From: Pseudomonas sp. S04
GTDB lineage: Bacteria > Pseudomonadota > Gammaproteobacteria > Pseudomonadales > Pseudomonadaceae
Length of the DNA: 64,000 nucleotides
NCBI RefSeq assembly: GCF_009834545.1
Contig: NZ_CP019427.1
Span: forward strand, 4,160,001-4,224,000
Reading direction: 5' to 3'
The translations under genes were made by a program, and so were the position numbers. The notes beneath the pieces were generated by a model that was not told the origin of the DNA, ran no database searches, and was given only the letters and a program-made list of their open reading frames with translations. Below, piece by piece: positions 1 through 10,651 of the stretch. Position 1 is the stretch's first letter, and the number at the start of each line of letters is the position of its first letter.

Positions 1-1012
1 CATCGGCCGAGAGGTTGGTCGAGTCGGTACGCATATAAGTGATGTAGCCGGCTTCGTACAGACGCTGGGCCATCATCATGGTTTTCTTCACACCGAAGCC
101 CAGGCGGTTACTGGCGGCCTGCTGCAGGGTGGAGGTGATGAACGGGGCCGACGGCTTGCTGCTGGTCGGCTTGTCTTCACGCTTGGCAATGGTGTAGCTG
201 GACGACTTGAGCTTTTCCAGGGCCGCCATGGCCTGGGCTTCGTTGAGCGGCTTGAAGGCTTCACCGTTTTCACGGGCCACTTCAAAACGCACGTTGGCGC
301 CCTTGGCGGTGCCGAGGTCAGCGTGGACTTCCCAGTACTCTTCGGGGTTGAACGCACGAATCTCGCGCTCACGCTCCACCACCAGCTTCACGGCAACCGA
401 CTGGACACGGCCGGCCGACAGGCCACGGGCGATCTTCGACCACAGCAGCGGCGAGACCATGTAGCCCACTACGCGGTCGAGGAAGCGCCGTGCTTGCTGG
501 GCGTTGACCCGGTCGATATCCAGCTCGCCTGGCTGGGAGAAGGCTTCCTGGATCGCCTTCTTGGTGATTTCGTTGAACACCACGCGCTTGTAGCGGCTGT
601 CATCCCCACCGATGGCTTCGCGCAGGTGCCAGGCAATGGCTTCCCCTTCGCGGTCCAAGTCCGTTGCGAGATAGATGGTGTCGGCGTCCTTGGCGAGCCG
701 ACGCAGTTCTTCGATGACCTTTTCCTTGCCCGGGAGGATCTCGTACTTGGCTTTCCAGCCGTGGTCCGGATCGACACCCATGCGCGCAACCAGTTGCTTG
801 CGCGCTTTTTCCTTAGGCGACAGCGCCGGCACTTCACCAGCAGCGGCCTTGCCGCGCTTGGCGGCTGGCTCTTTGCTGGCGCTAGCCGAACCGCTGGTGG
901 GCAGGTCTCGGATATGGCCGATACTCGACTTCACCACGTATTGGTTGCCCAGATACTTGTTGATGGTCTTGGCCTTAGCCGGGGATTCCACAATGACCAG
1001 CGATTTGCCCAT
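1..1012 (-). CDS. topA: DNA topoisomerase I (N-terminal part, runs off the window)
   Basis: Type IA topoisomerase that relaxes negative supercoils by nicking one strand. The visible 337 residues begin [15 protein letters not shown], the start of the Toprim domain, followed by an acidic Toprim motif ([11 protein letters not shown]). Near the window edge is [10 protein letters not shown], which holds the active-site tyrosine of this family. The C-terminal third, with the zinc-ribbon domains usual in gammaproteobacteria, lies outside the window. An insertion rich in Ala, Ser and Lys at about residues 42-60 separates the first Toprim strands. The gene starts about 110 bp from the end of an unrelated small gene read in the same direction, so it probably has its own promoter in that gap. 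Identity is very secure; only the 3' end is unseen. Confidence 0.97.
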   Translation of the reverse strand, partial: MGKSLVIVESPAKAKTINKYLGNQYVVKSSIGHIRDLPTSGSASASKEPAAKRGKAAAGEVPALSPKEKARKQLVARMGVDPDHGWKAKYEILPGKEKVIEELRRLAKDADTIYLATDLDREGEAIAWHLREAIGGDDSRYKRVVFNEITKKAIQEAFSQPGELDIDRVNAQQARRFLDRVVGYMVSPLLWSKIARGLSAGRVQSVAVKLVVEREREIRAFNPEEYWEVHADLGTAKGANVRFEVARENGEAFKPLNEAQAMAALEKLKSSSYTIAKREDKPTSSKPSAPFITSTLQQAASNRLGFGVKKTMMMAQRLYEAGYITYMRTDSTNLSAD

Positions 1013-1126
1013 GGATCAGAAAATTCCTGAATTCGAGAAGTGAAAGGCGGTTGGCGCCTGACGCGGCACCGCTATATATAGTGGCAACAAGGTGAGGTCA
1101 AGCGCAGGGTTCTGCGCGACTTGCGC

Positions 1127-1363
1127 TTATGGCCGGGAAAAAAGGCTGGGTTCGGCCTGCACCAAAGCAAAGCGCGGGACCTGCTCGCCGTCAACTTCGA
1201 CCGACTCCAGGAACATGCTCAAAGGGCGCACCCAAAAGCCGTAATCGCCATACAGGGCTTGGTAGAAGACCACTTCTTCTTCGGTTTCGGAGTGCCGTGC
1301 AACGTTGAAAACACGGTACTGCGGACCTTTGTAATGCTGGTAGAGCCCGGGTTGGATCGGCAT
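1127..1363 (-). CDS. DUF1653 domain protein
   Basis: Small soluble protein of 78 residues starting MPIQPGLYQHYKG. It has the features of the DUF1653 family: a GLYxHYKGxxYxV opening, a central VFYQALYGDYGFWVRP and a short acidic C-terminus. The function of the family is unknown. I chose the ATG at 1363 rather than the upstream one at 1402, because the extra 13 residues do not resemble the family and a GAGG-like ribosome site lies just upstream of 1363. It lies between fadA and topA on the same strand, as I recall for P. aeruginosa. A terminator separates it from fadA, so it is not part of the fad operon. Confidence 0.85.
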   Translation of the reverse strand: MPIQPGLYQHYKGPQYRVFNVARHSETEEEVVFYQALYGDYGFWVRPLSMFLESVEVDGEQVPRFALVQAEPSLFSRP

Positions 1364-1411
1364 GCTCTGGGCCTCGTTCAAATACGTCGAAATAAAAAAC
1401 AAAAAAATCTT

Positions 1412-1444
1412 CAGAAAAACAAAAACCGGGGCACTTGGCCCCGG
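1412..1444 (-). terminator. rho-independent terminator of fadBA
   Basis: On the minus strand a seven-base GC stem (CCGGGGC/GCCCCGG) with a five-base loop is followed by a T-rich run. It lies just after the fadA stop codon and closes the fadBA operon. Confidence 0.85.
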
Positions 1445-1462
1445 CTTCCGTCAACGCAACGC

Positions 1463-2644
<1,182 letters not shown>

Positions 2645-2669
2645 TCACTCTCGCTCAAAAGTTGGACGC

Positions 2670-4817
2670 TTAACCGAAGAACCGCTGGCCAGTCTTGGCC
2701 ATCTCACGCAGTTTTGCGGTCGGGTGGTACAGCGCGCCCAAATCAGCGTACTGGTCAGCCAGGGCAACGAACTCGGCAACACCGAGCGAATCGATGTAGC
2801 GCAGTGCGCCGCCACGGAATGGAGGGAAACCAATACCGTAGACCAGACCCATGTCGGCTTCGGCAGCAGTCTCGACAATGCCGTCTTCCAGGCAACGCAC
2901 GGTTTCCAGGCACAGCGGGATCATCATCCAGTTGATGATGTCTTCGTCAGTGACTTCGCGCTGCTCGTAAACGATTGGCTTGAGCACTTCCAGTACCGAC
3001 GGGTCGGCCACTTTCTTCTGCTTGCCGCGCTTGTCGGTCTCGTAGGCGTAGAAGCCCTTGCCGTTCTTCTGGCCCAGGCGCTTGGCTTCGTAGAGCACGT
3101 CAACGGCCGAACGACGGTCGTCTTTCATGCGGTCCGGGAAGCCTTCAGCCATCACATCACGACCGTGGTGACCGGTGTCGATGCCGACCACGTCCATCAG
3201 GTACGCCGGGCCCATCGGCCAGCCGAATTTTTCCATGATCTTGTCGATGCGCACGAAGTCCACACCGGCGCTGACCAGCTTGGCGAAACCGCCGAAGTAC
3301 GGGAACAGCACGCGGTTGACCAAGAAGCCCGGGCAGTCGTTGACCACGATCGGGTTCTTGCCCATTTTCTTGGCGTAGGCAACGGTGGTGGCCACCGCCA
3401 GCTCGCTGGACTTCTCGCCACGGATCACTTCCACCAGCGGCATCATGTGCACCGGGTTGAAGAAGTGCATGCCGACGAAGTTTTCCGGACGCTTGAGGGC
3501 CTTGGCCAGCAGGCTGATGGAAATGGTCGAGGTGTTGGACGCGAGGATGGTGTCCTCTTTGACCTGGTCTTCGACTTCAGCCAGCACGGCTTGCTTGACC
3601 TTCGGGTTCTCGACCACGGCTTCAACCACCAGATCGACGTGACCGAAGTCGCCGTAGGACAAGGTAGGACGAATACCGTTGAGCACTTCAGCCATTTTCG
3701 CGGCGGTCATGCGACCTTTATCAACGCGGCCCACCAGCAGCTTGGCGGCTTCTGCCAGGCCCTGCTCGATACCGTGCTCATTGATGTCTTTCATCAGGAT
3801 CGGCGTGCCTTTGGACGCCGACTGATACGCGATACCGCCACCCATGATACCGGCGCCCAATACGGCAGCCTGCTTCACGTCCTTGGCGATTTCGTCGTAG
3901 GCCTTGGCCTTTTTCTTCAGCTCCTGATCGTTCAGGAACAGACCGATCAAGCTCTGCGCAGCAGAGGTCTTGGCCAGTTTGACGAAACCGGCAGCTTCGA
4001 TTTCCAGGGCCTTGTCGCGACCGAAGTTCGCGGCCTTCTGGATGGTCTTGATCGCTTCAACCGGCGCCGGGTAGTTCGGGCCCGCTTGACCGGCGACAAA
4101 ACCCTTGGCGGTTTCGAACGCCATCATTTGCTCAATGGCGTTGAGCTTGAGCTTTTCCAGCTTCGGCTGACGCTTGGCCTTGTAGTCGAACTCGCCGGAA
4201 ATGGCGCGCTTGATCAGTTCCAGCGCAGCTTCCTGCAGTTTGTCGGCTTCAACCACCGCATCCACCGCACCGACTTTCAGTGCGTCTTCAGGACGGTTTT
4301 CCTTGCCGGCGGCAATCCACTCGATGGCGTTGTCGGCACCGATGATGCGCGGCAGGCGCACGGTACCGCCGAAGCCCGGGTAGATGCCCAGCTTGACTTC
4401 CGGCAGACCGATCTTGGCCTTGGTGGACATGACGCGGTAATCCGCCGCCAGGCACATTTCCAGGCCGCCACCCAGCGCGATGCCATTGATCGCGGCGACG
4501 GTTGGCACGTTGAGGTCTTCGAAATCGCTGAAAATCTTGTTGGCTTCGAGGTTGCCAGCAACCAGCTCGGCATCCGGCAGCTTGAAGTTGTCGACGAACT
4601 CAGTGATGTCGGCGCCGACGATGAACACGTCTTTACCGCTGCTGACGATCACGCCCTTGACCGACGCATCTGCCTTGATGGCGTCCACGGCCTGACGCAG
4701 TTCGTTCAGGGTTAGACGGTTGAACTTGTTGACGGACTCACCCTTGAGGTCGAACTTCAGTTCGACGATGCCACTTTCAAGAGCCTTAACCGTGATGGCT
4801 TTACCTTCGTAAATCAT
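2670..4817 (-). CDS. fadB: Fatty acid oxidation complex alpha subunit (enoyl-CoA hydratase / 3-hydroxyacyl-CoA dehydrogenase)
   Basis: Multifunctional alpha subunit of 715 residues, the usual FadB length. Residues 1 to about 190 form the crotonase (hydratase/isomerase) domain with the [13 protein letters not shown] oxyanion region. From about residue 315 comes the 3-hydroxyacyl-CoA dehydrogenase domain with an NAD-binding [13 protein letters not shown] loop and the [13 protein letters not shown] active-site segment. The start at 4817 ([10 protein letters not shown]) is chosen because GGAGATCAGTTG, a good ribosome site, lies immediately upstream. The longer frame to 4970 adds residues unlike the family. 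It is the first gene of fadBA. The upstream region contains a candidate PsrA site. Confidence 0.97.
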   Translation of the reverse strand: MIYEGKAITVKALESGIVELKFDLKGESVNKFNRLTLNELRQAVDAIKADASVKGVIVSSGKDVFIVGADITEFVDNFKLPDAELVAGNLEANKIFSDFEDLNVPTVAAINGIALGGGLEMCLAADYRVMSTKAKIGLPEVKLGIYPGFGGTVRLPRIIGADNAIEWIAAGKENRPEDALKVGAVDAVVEADKLQEAALELIKRAISGEFDYKAKRQPKLEKLKLNAIEQMMAFETAKGFVAGQAGPNYPAPVEAIKTIQKAANFGRDKALEIEAAGFVKLAKTSAAQSLIGLFLNDQELKKKAKAYDEIAKDVKQAAVLGAGIMGGGIAYQSASKGTPILMKDINEHGIEQGLAEAAKLLVGRVDKGRMTAAKMAEVLNGIRPTLSYGDFGHVDLVVEAVVENPKVKQAVLAEVEDQVKEDTILASNTSTISISLLAKALKRPENFVGMHFFNPVHMMPLVEVIRGEKSSELAVATTVAYAKKMGKNPIVVNDCPGFLVNRVLFPYFGGFAKLVSAGVDFVRIDKIMEKFGWPMGPAYLMDVVGIDTGHHGRDVMAEGFPDRMKDDRRSAVDVLYEAKRLGQKNGKGFYAYETDKRGKQKKVADPSVLEVLKPIVYEQREVTDEDIINWMMIPLCLETVRCLEDGIVETAAEADMGLVYGIGFPPFRGGALRYIDSLGVAEFVALADQYADLGALYHPTAKLREMAKTGQRFFG

Positions 4818-5042
4818 CAACTGATCTCCACGATATGGAAGCTGAACAGTACACGTCGGACGCTGATGTCCTGGCTGGGCATAGACGCTACTGTCGATGC
4901 TAACGCCATTCCACCAGGCACACCCGCCAACGCGATAGTCGGGATTCTGTAGGAGCGTTCTGACATACAAACGCTCAATTCATACGCCCGTTTGATTTGG
5001 GTACGCCACCTTCACGGAATTTCCGACAATTGTCAATCGCCC

Positions 5043-5056
5043 AAAACGTTGGTTTA
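5043..5056. promoter_or_regulatory. candidate PsrA operator upstream of fadBA
   Basis: The sequence AAAACGTTGGTTTA has the form AAAC-N4-GTTT. The reported Pseudomonas PsrA motif is [G/C]AAAC-N2-4-GTTT[G/C]; here the core fits and the outer bases do not. PsrA represses fadBA in Pseudomonas until fatty acids are present. The site is about 230 bp from the fadB start, which is far for a direct operator, so this is a weak call. Confidence 0.35.
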
Positions 5057-5124
5057 AACGCGACTTTGCGGTCATTTCCGTACCACGAAGACCAGCAACA
5101 CGCGGCTGCATGTACTGTCATTCA

Positions 5125-5308
5125 TAGAATCAATATTTAGAATCGTCGCCCTAATCTGCGGCAGGCGTTGCTTTAGCAGCTACGCTGGCAGGGGCGATAG
5201 AGGAAAAATCAGCGCGCCGGGAGGGAAACCGAGCGCAGGATCAGTACGACAGAAAATTTCCGGCCTGCCTGGCCAACTCCAGCCCGATGCTGATTGTCGG
5301 GCTTTTTA
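5125..5308 (+). ncRNA. candidate small RNA ending in a rho-independent terminator
   Basis: A plus-strand terminator (AGCCCGA stem, nine-base loop, TCGGGCTTTTT, 5281-5308) has no plus-strand gene ahead of it; fadB upstream runs the other way. The preceding 150 bases can fold into at least two further short hairpins, one around GCGTTGCTTTAGCAGCTACGC and one around GCGCCGGGAGGGAAACCGAGCGC (each written only as a guide). A possible -10 element TAGAAT lies near 5136, without a good -35. I do not recognise the RNA. The 5' end given is a guess. The alternative is a terminator for a plus-strand transcript antisense to the fadB leader. Confidence 0.4.
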
Positions 5309-5333
5309 TTGCCGATCATTAAACGCGCCGTGC

Positions 5334-5771
5334 TCAGGCGAGCGCCTTGAGGGTGGCATCGATCTGCTGCAGTACCTGGGATTCGCCCTTCTCACCCCAA
5401 TACAAGGTGATCATCTGCTTGTCCGCCTCGACCTTGTACACGTTGCCTGGCAACTTTTCGAAATGAATCAGCAAGGCCGGATCCTCGCAGGGCTCCTGCC
5501 ACTGATTGACCCACTGCCCAGGAGTTTTCTGCCAGTAGCTCCAGCACGCCGGCCGAGTACCCCGGCGCGGCCGATGGTACTGCGCGCACGGGCTAGGGGG
5601 CTCCGGTTGCAGCCAGTGCGGCCACTCCTGCGGCGCCAGTTGCATGGCCAGGCCGATGCGTCGCGCCTCCATGCGCAAGGCCATCCTGCCGCCCTGGCGA
5701 CGCGACGGCGCGAGCCATGCCAGGGGGCTGAGCATTACCGCAAGGATTGACACCACTATCCAGACCGTCAT
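5334..5771 (-). CDS. Hypothetical protein with N-terminal membrane anchor
   Basis: Protein of 145 residues. The first 20 residues (MTVWIVVSILAVMLSPLAWL) form one membrane segment or uncleaved signal anchor. After it comes a basic stretch and a soluble domain rich in Trp and Pro with no motif I recognise. The ATG at 5771 is preferred, since the upstream extension to 6002 overlaps the divergent stress protein gene and has the composition of a shadow frame. As I recall, P. aeruginosa has a hypothetical gene at this place next to the stress protein. Orientation is divergent from the neighbour on the right, so the two genes share a roughly 100-bp promoter region. Confidence 0.7.
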   Translation of the reverse strand: MTVWIVVSILAVMLSPLAWLAPSRRQGGRMALRMEARRIGLAMQLAPQEWPHWLQPEPPSPCAQYHRPRRGTRPACWSYWQKTPGQWVNQWQEPCEDPALLIHFEKLPGNVYKVEADKQMITLYWGEKGESQVLQQIDATLKALA

Positions 5772-5875
5772 ATCTGTACTCCCGATTCTTGATGGGCGCA
5801 TTGATCTCTGTCGAAACCAATACGCTTGAAACCAGCCATACTTACCCTTATCGCAATCCTCAGGAGGTGCACCCC

Positions 5876-6313
5876 ATGCCCTACCACCATATTCTGGTCG
5901 CCGTCGATCTAACCGAAGAATGCGATCCGGTGATTCACCGCGCTCGCGAGCTGGCAGTGGGCAACAGCGCCAAACTGTCCCTGGTGCACATCGTCGAACC
6001 AATGGCCATGGCCTTTGGTGGTGACGTGCCGATGGACCTGTCGCAACTGCAACAACAGCAGTTCGACCAGGCCAAGGAACGCCTCGAGCGCCTGATCCTC
6101 AAGTATCCGGAACTGACCAAGGACTGCAGCCACCTGACCTACGGCCAGCCGCGCCAGGAAATCCACCATTTCGCCAAGGAACAGGCGTGCGACCTGATCG
6201 TGGTTGGCAGCCATGGTCGCCACGGCCTGGCATTGCTACTGGGTTCCACCGCCAACGACGTACTGCACGGCGCGCCGTGCGATGTGCTGGCGGTACGCCT
6301 GGTCAAAAGCTGA
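5876..6313 (+). CDS. Universal stress protein, UspA family
   Basis: Single-domain universal stress protein of 145 residues (MPYHHILVAVDLTEE). The ATP-binding signature G-2x-G-9x-G(S/T) is visible as GSHGRHGLALLLGSTAN near the C-terminus, and the AVD strand near the N-terminus is typical of UspA folds. An AGGAGG ribosome site 8 bases upstream fixes the start at 5876 and rules out the longer frame beginning at 5747. It is a single-gene unit: a REP pair and a terminator follow. Universal stress proteins bind or dimerise with ATP and help survival in stationary phase or low oxygen; its specific role here cannot be told. Confidence 0.93.
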   Translation: MPYHHILVAVDLTEECDPVIHRARELAVGNSAKLSLVHIVEPMAMAFGGDVPMDLSQLQQQQFDQAKERLERLILKYPELTKDCSHLTYGQPRQEIHHFAKEQACDLIVVGSHGRHGLALLLGSTANDVLHGAPCDVLAVRLVKS

Positions 6314-6321
6314 CACGCCCC

Positions 6322-6436
6322 CTGTAGGAGCGAGCTTGCTCGCGATGGTCGTCAACGATGACGCGTCAAGCCTGATTCAGCGCGGCGTCCTTACGTCCTT
6401 CGCGAGCAAGCCGCAAGCGGGCGCCCGCCCCTACAG
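6322..6436. repeat. REP element pair (REPIN-like)
   Basis: Two inverted arms, CTGTAGGAGCGAGCTTGCTC on the left and the matching GCGCCCGCCCCTACAG end on the right, enclose about 60 bases. This is the common extragenic palindrome of fluorescent pseudomonads, set between two convergent genes. Confidence 0.85.
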
Positions 6437-6462
6437 AGGAGCGCTTCGATCCTGCTGCATAC

Positions 6463-6501
6463 AAAAAGCCCGGCACTCATCACTGAGCGCCGGGCTTTTT
6501 T
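6463..6501. terminator. bidirectional terminator between usp and uup
   Basis: AAAAAGCCCGGC and GCCGGGCTTTTTT form a strong stem with T runs on both strands, so it can end the stress protein gene on the plus strand and uup on the minus strand. Confidence 0.9.
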
Positions 6502-6514
6502 ATCGCAGGATCAC

Positions 6515-8437
6515 TCAGGCATCCAGCTCGGCCCAACGCTCGACCATGACTTCCAGCTCAGCCTGCAACTGCTCCAGCTGGGCAATCACGGCCGCTGTCT
6601 CGGCAGCGGGACGCTGATAGAAACTGGCGTCGGCCATTTGCGCTTCAACTGCCGCGATCTGCTGCTCCATGGCTTCGATCTGCCCCGGCAGGGCTTCGAG
6701 CTCACGCTGCAACTTGTAGCTGAGCTTCTTCTTGGCCGCTGGAGCTTCCACCGCTGCCGCTGCCGCTGCCGCAGGCGCCGCAGCGACCACGGCCGAGTTC
6801 AGGTCAGCCTTGCCGGATTTGCTCTCGGTCACGCCCAGCAGACGTGGCGAGCCACCCTGGCGCAGCCAGTCCTGGTATCCGCCAACATATTCACGCACCT
6901 TGCCTTCACCTTCGAAGACCAGGGTGCTGGTCACCACGTTGTCGAGGAATGCCCGGTCGTGACTGACCATCAGCACGGTGCCATTGAAGGTCAGCAGGAC
7001 CTCTTCCAGCAGTTCGAGGGTTTCCACGTCCAGGTCGTTGGTCGGTTCGTCGAGCACCAGCAGGTTGGCTGGTTTGCTGAACAACTTGGCCAGCAACAGA
7101 CGGGCACGCTCGCCCCCGGACAGCGCCTTGACCGGCGTGCGGGCACGCTGCGGGCTGAACAGGAAGTCGCCGAGGTAGCTCAGCACGTGGCGGCTCTGAC
7201 CGTCGATATCGATGAAATCGCGACCTTCGGCGACGTTGTCGATCACCGTCTTTTCCAGGTCCAACTGGTGACGCAACTGGTCAAAGTAGGCCACGTCGAT
7301 GCGCGTACCCTCTTCCACTTTGCCGCTGGTCGGTTGCAGACCGTTGAGCATCAGCTTGAGCAAGGTGGTCTTGCCGGTACCGTTGGCGCCGAGCAGGCCG
7401 ATACGGTCGCCGCGCGTCAGGACCATCGAGAAATCCTTGATCAGGAACGGGCCACCCGGGTGAGCAAAACTCACGTTCTCGAGGACCATCACCTGCTTGC
7501 CGGATTTGTCAGCGGTGTCCAGCTGGATGTTCGCCTTGCCGGTACGCTCACGACGCTCGCTGCGCTCAACACGCAGGGCCTTGAGGGCACGCACGCGGCC
7601 TTCGTTACGGGTGCGACGGGCCTTGATGCCCTGGCGGATCCAGACTTCTTCCTGGGCCAGCTTTTTGTCGAACAGCGCGTTGGCGGTCTCTTCGGCCGCC
7701 AGCGTGGCTTCCTTGTGCACCAGGAAGCTGGCGTAGTCGCCGTTCCAGTCGATCAGCCCGCCGCGATCCAGTTCGAGGATGCGGGTGGCAAGGTTCTGCA
7801 GGAATGAACGGTCGTGCGTGATGAACAGCACGGCGCCCTGGAAATCCTTCAGGGCTTCTTCAAGCCAGGCAATCGCACCGATGTCCAGGTGGTTGGTTGG
7901 TTCGTCGAGTAGCAGCAGGTCCGGCTCGGAAACCAGGGCCTGCGCCAGCAGGACGCGACGACGCCAGCCGCCGGACAATTCGGCGAGGGTCTTGTCGGCA
8001 GGCAATTGCAGACGGCTCAGGGTGCTGTCGACCAATTGCTGCAAGCGCCAGCCGTCACGGGCTTCGAGGTCGTGCTGGACGTGCATCAGCTTGTCCAGGT
8101 CGGCATCGGTAACGATGTTCTGGCTCAGGTGATGGTACTGCGCGAGCAGTTCGCCAACACCGTCCAGGCCTTCGGCGACCACGTCGAACACGGTCCGCTC
8201 GTCGGCCACCGGCAATTCTTGCGGCAATTCGCCGATCTTGAGGCCAGGTGCGCGCCAGACGGAGCCGTCATCGGGCTTCTGATCGCCCTTGACCAGCTTC
8301 ATCATGCTGGACTTGCCTGTGCCGTTGCGGCCGATGATGCACACCCGCTCACCACGGGCGATCTGCCAGGACACCTTGTCCAACAACGGCATAGAGCCGA
8401 AAGCAAGGGACACATCGCTGAATTTGAGCAGGGTCAT
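6515..8437 (-). CDS. uup: ABC-F ATPase Uup
   Basis: Soluble ATPase with two ABC domains in one chain (640 residues) and no membrane segments. The first domain has Walker A GRNGTGKSS, signature LSGGWRRR and Walker B LLLLDEPTNHLD. The second has GANGTGKTT, LSGGERARL and LLVLDEPTNDLD. An alanine-rich linker (about residues 545-570) leads to a C-terminal coiled coil that in Uup binds DNA. Members of the ABC-F group act on the ribosome; Uup is also linked to precise excision of transposons. The ATG at 8437 (MTLLKFSDVSLAFG) follows an AG-rich ribosome site and gives the family-typical N-terminus. The preceding nine codons of the open frame are not expected to be translated. Confidence 0.93.
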   Translation of the reverse strand: MTLLKFSDVSLAFGSMPLLDKVSWQIARGERVCIIGRNGTGKSSMMKLVKGDQKPDDGSVWRAPGLKIGELPQELPVADERTVFDVVAEGLDGVGELLAQYHHLSQNIVTDADLDKLMHVQHDLEARDGWRLQQLVDSTLSRLQLPADKTLAELSGGWRRRVLLAQALVSEPDLLLLDEPTNHLDIGAIAWLEEALKDFQGAVLFITHDRSFLQNLATRILELDRGGLIDWNGDYASFLVHKEATLAAEETANALFDKKLAQEEVWIRQGIKARRTRNEGRVRALKALRVERSERRERTGKANIQLDTADKSGKQVMVLENVSFAHPGGPFLIKDFSMVLTRGDRIGLLGANGTGKTTLLKLMLNGLQPTSGKVEEGTRIDVAYFDQLRHQLDLEKTVIDNVAEGRDFIDIDGQSRHVLSYLGDFLFSPQRARTPVKALSGGERARLLLAKLFSKPANLLVLDEPTNDLDVETLELLEEVLLTFNGTVLMVSHDRAFLDNVVTSTLVFEGEGKVREYVGGYQDWLRQGGSPRLLGVTESKSGKADLNSAVVAAAPAAAAAAAVEAPAAKKKLSYKLQRELEALPGQIEAMEQQIAAVEAQMADASFYQRPAAETAAVIAQLEQLQAELEVMVERWAELDA

Positions 8438-8650
8438 GAGCTTCTCCAAAAACTGGGCGCGCATTCTACCTGACTTGAGGCGTCAGAAGGCTGGCATTTT
8501 CACTGTAGGAGCACTCTGCACATTAATTGTTGCGAACTTGTGCCGGCGGGCCGGCAAAGCTTTCACCCGTTGCTGGCAAAAGGCTAAGCTACAGATAATC
8601 AGTGCTGGCACCTGCTGGCACTTGTCATGATTTCTCTGCCCGGATGTCTC

Positions 8651-10579
8651 ATGCGCAGTCGCCTCTTCAGCTTTTTATCCTGTCTGCTTCTTTCTGCCAC
8701 AGCCGTTCAATCCGCCCAGGCAGTGGACCTGTCCACCCAACGCCAGTATTACGATGAAGCCAAGCGCGCCCTGGCCAAGGGTGACACTGGCCCGTACTTT
8801 CGCTACAGCCAGGCCCTCGCCGACTACCCGCTGGAGCCCTACCTGGCGTATGACGAGCTGACCGCCCGCCTGAAAAGCGCGAGCAACGCCGAAATCGAGA
8901 AATTCCTCGCCGAACACGGCGACCTGCCCCAGGCCAACTGGATGAAGCTGCGCTGGTTGCGCTGGCTGGCCGATCGCGGGGACTGGGCGACCTTCCAGAA
9001 ATACTACGACCCCAAGCTCAACTTCACCGAGCTGGACTGTCTCAACGCGCAGTACCAGATCAGCCACAACCTCAAGGCTGAAGGCTACGCCAACACCGAA
9101 AAACTCTGGTTGACCGGCAAATCCCAGCCGGCCGCATGCGACGCCCTGTTCGGCATGTGGGCGGCCCAAGGCCAACTCACCGAACAGAAACGCTGGGAAC
9201 GCGCCAAGCTGGCCGCCCAGGCGCGCAACTACGCGCTGGCCAACAGCCTGGTCAGCAGCATGACCACCTTGGCACCCCGCGGCCGCCTACTGGTGGACGT
9301 GGCGCAGAAACCCGAACTGCTGAACCAGCCATCGCGCTTCACCCCGGCGGATGAGCCCATGGCCGATGTGGTCAGCCTGGGCCTGCGTCGCCTGGCCCGC
9401 CAGGACCCGGAAAAGGCCATGGCCCTGCTCGATGGTTATGCCGCCAGCATGCATTTTTCCCGCGATGAAAAAGTCGCGATTGCCCGCGAGATCGGCCTGA
9501 CCCTGGCCCGCCGCTTCGACAGCCGCGCCCTGGACGTGATGACCAAATACGACCCGGAACTGCGCGACAACACCGTGTCCGAATGGCGCCTGCGCCTGCT
9601 GTTGCGCCTGGCCCGCTGGGACGACGCCTATCAGCTGACCCGGCGCCTGCCGCAAGACCTGGCCACCACCAATCGCTGGCGCTACTGGCAGGCCCGCAGC
9701 CTGGAACTGGCACAACCGCAGAACCCGGAAGCGCAGACCCTGTACCGCAACCTCGCCCGTGAGCGGGACTTCTACGGCTTCCTCGCCGCCGACCGCTCGC
9801 AGTCTGCGTATTCGCTGAACAACAAGCCCCTGGTGATGAGCCAGGCCTTGATCAACAAAGTGCGCAACACCCCCGGCGTGCGCCGCGCCCTGGAATTCCA
9901 TGCCCGCGGGCAGATCGTCGACGGCCGCCGCGAGTGGTACCACGTCAGTCGCCACTTCAACCGGGACGAAATGGTCGCCCAGGCCAAGCTGGCCTACGAC
10001 TTGAAATGGTACTTCCCGGCCATCCGCACCATCAGCCAGGCGCAGTACTGGGACGACCTGGACATCCGTTTCCCGATGGCCCACCGCAACACCCTGGTCC
10101 GCGAAGCCAAGGTGCGTGGCCTGCACTCCAGCTGGGTGTTCGCCATTACCCGCCAGGAAAGCGCCTTCATGGATGACGCCCGCTCCGGCGTCGGCGCCAG
10201 CGGCCTGATGCAGTTGATGCCCGGTACCGCCAAGGAAACCGCGCGCAAATTCAACATCCCCCTGGCCTCACCCCAGCAAGTGCTGAACCCGGACACCAAC
10301 ATCCAGCTCGGCGCCGCGTACCTGAGCCAGGTCCACAGCCAGTTCAACGGCAACCGGGTACTCGCTTCTGCCGCCTACAACGCCGGCCCCGGCCGCGTGC
10401 GCCAATGGCTGCGTGGCGCCGACCACCTGAGCTTCGACGTCTGGGTAGAAAGCATCCCGTTCGACGAAACCCGCCAGTATGTGCAGAACGTGCTGTCTTA
10501 TTCGGTGATCTACGGGCAGAAGCTCAACTCTCCCCAGCCGCTGGTGGATTGGCATGAGCGCTATTTTGACGATCAGTAA
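8651..10579 (+). CDS. slt: Soluble lytic murein transglycosylase
   Basis: Periplasmic enzyme of 642 residues that cleaves peptidoglycan glycan strands to 1,6-anhydromuropeptides. The first 24 residues (MRSRLFSFLSCLLLSATAVQ then SAQA) are a signal peptide. The long middle part is the alpha-helical U/L superhelical region of Slt70. The C-terminal catalytic domain shows ITRQESAFMDDARSG with the catalytic glutamate, then GLMQLMPGTA and AYNAGPGRVRQWL. I prefer the ATG at 8651 to the one at 8627, because it gives a compact signal peptide. The gene is divergent from uup and is followed by a strong terminator. Confidence 0.94.
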   Translation: MRSRLFSFLSCLLLSATAVQSAQAVDLSTQRQYYDEAKRALAKGDTGPYFRYSQALADYPLEPYLAYDELTARLKSASNAEIEKFLAEHGDLPQANWMKLRWLRWLADRGDWATFQKYYDPKLNFTELDCLNAQYQISHNLKAEGYANTEKLWLTGKSQPAACDALFGMWAAQGQLTEQKRWERAKLAAQARNYALANSLVSSMTTLAPRGRLLVDVAQKPELLNQPSRFTPADEPMADVVSLGLRRLARQDPEKAMALLDGYAASMHFSRDEKVAIAREIGLTLARRFDSRALDVMTKYDPELRDNTVSEWRLRLLLRLARWDDAYQLTRRLPQDLATTNRWRYWQARSLELAQPQNPEAQTLYRNLARERDFYGFLAADRSQSAYSLNNKPLVMSQALINKVRNTPGVRRALEFHARGQIVDGRREWYHVSRHFNRDEMVAQAKLAYDLKWYFPAIRTISQAQYWDDLDIRFPMAHRNTLVREAKVRGLHSSWVFAITRQESAFMDDARSGVGASGLMQLMPGTAKETARKFNIPLASPQQVLNPDTNIQLGAAYLSQVHSQFNGNRVLASAAYNAGPGRVRQWLRGADHLSFDVWVESIPFDETRQYVQNVLSYSVIYGQKLNSPQPLVDWHERYFDDQ

Positions 10580-10594
10580 CCTTCCTAACTGAAA

Positions 10595-10632
10595 CAAAAA
10601 ATGCCCGCATCATTGGATGCGGGCATTTTTTT
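10595..10632. terminator. bidirectional terminator between slt and the fic gene
   Basis: AAAAAATGCCCGCATC and GATGCGGGCATTTTTTT make a perfect stem with T runs in both directions, between two convergent genes. Confidence 0.92.
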
Positions 10633-10651
10633 GTACTTCGATAAACGCGCC

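Larger units (their letters stand above)
4818..5333. other. 516-bp intergenic region between fadB and the next gene
   Basis: No convincing protein-coding gene is seen. The side near fadB should contain the fadBA promoter and a possible PsrA operator. The far side contains several short hairpins and a plus-strand terminator that no plus-strand gene explains (see the candidate small RNA). An inverted pair CAAACG (4968-4973) and CGTTTG (4989-4994) lies about 150 bp upstream of fadB. Confidence 0.6.
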
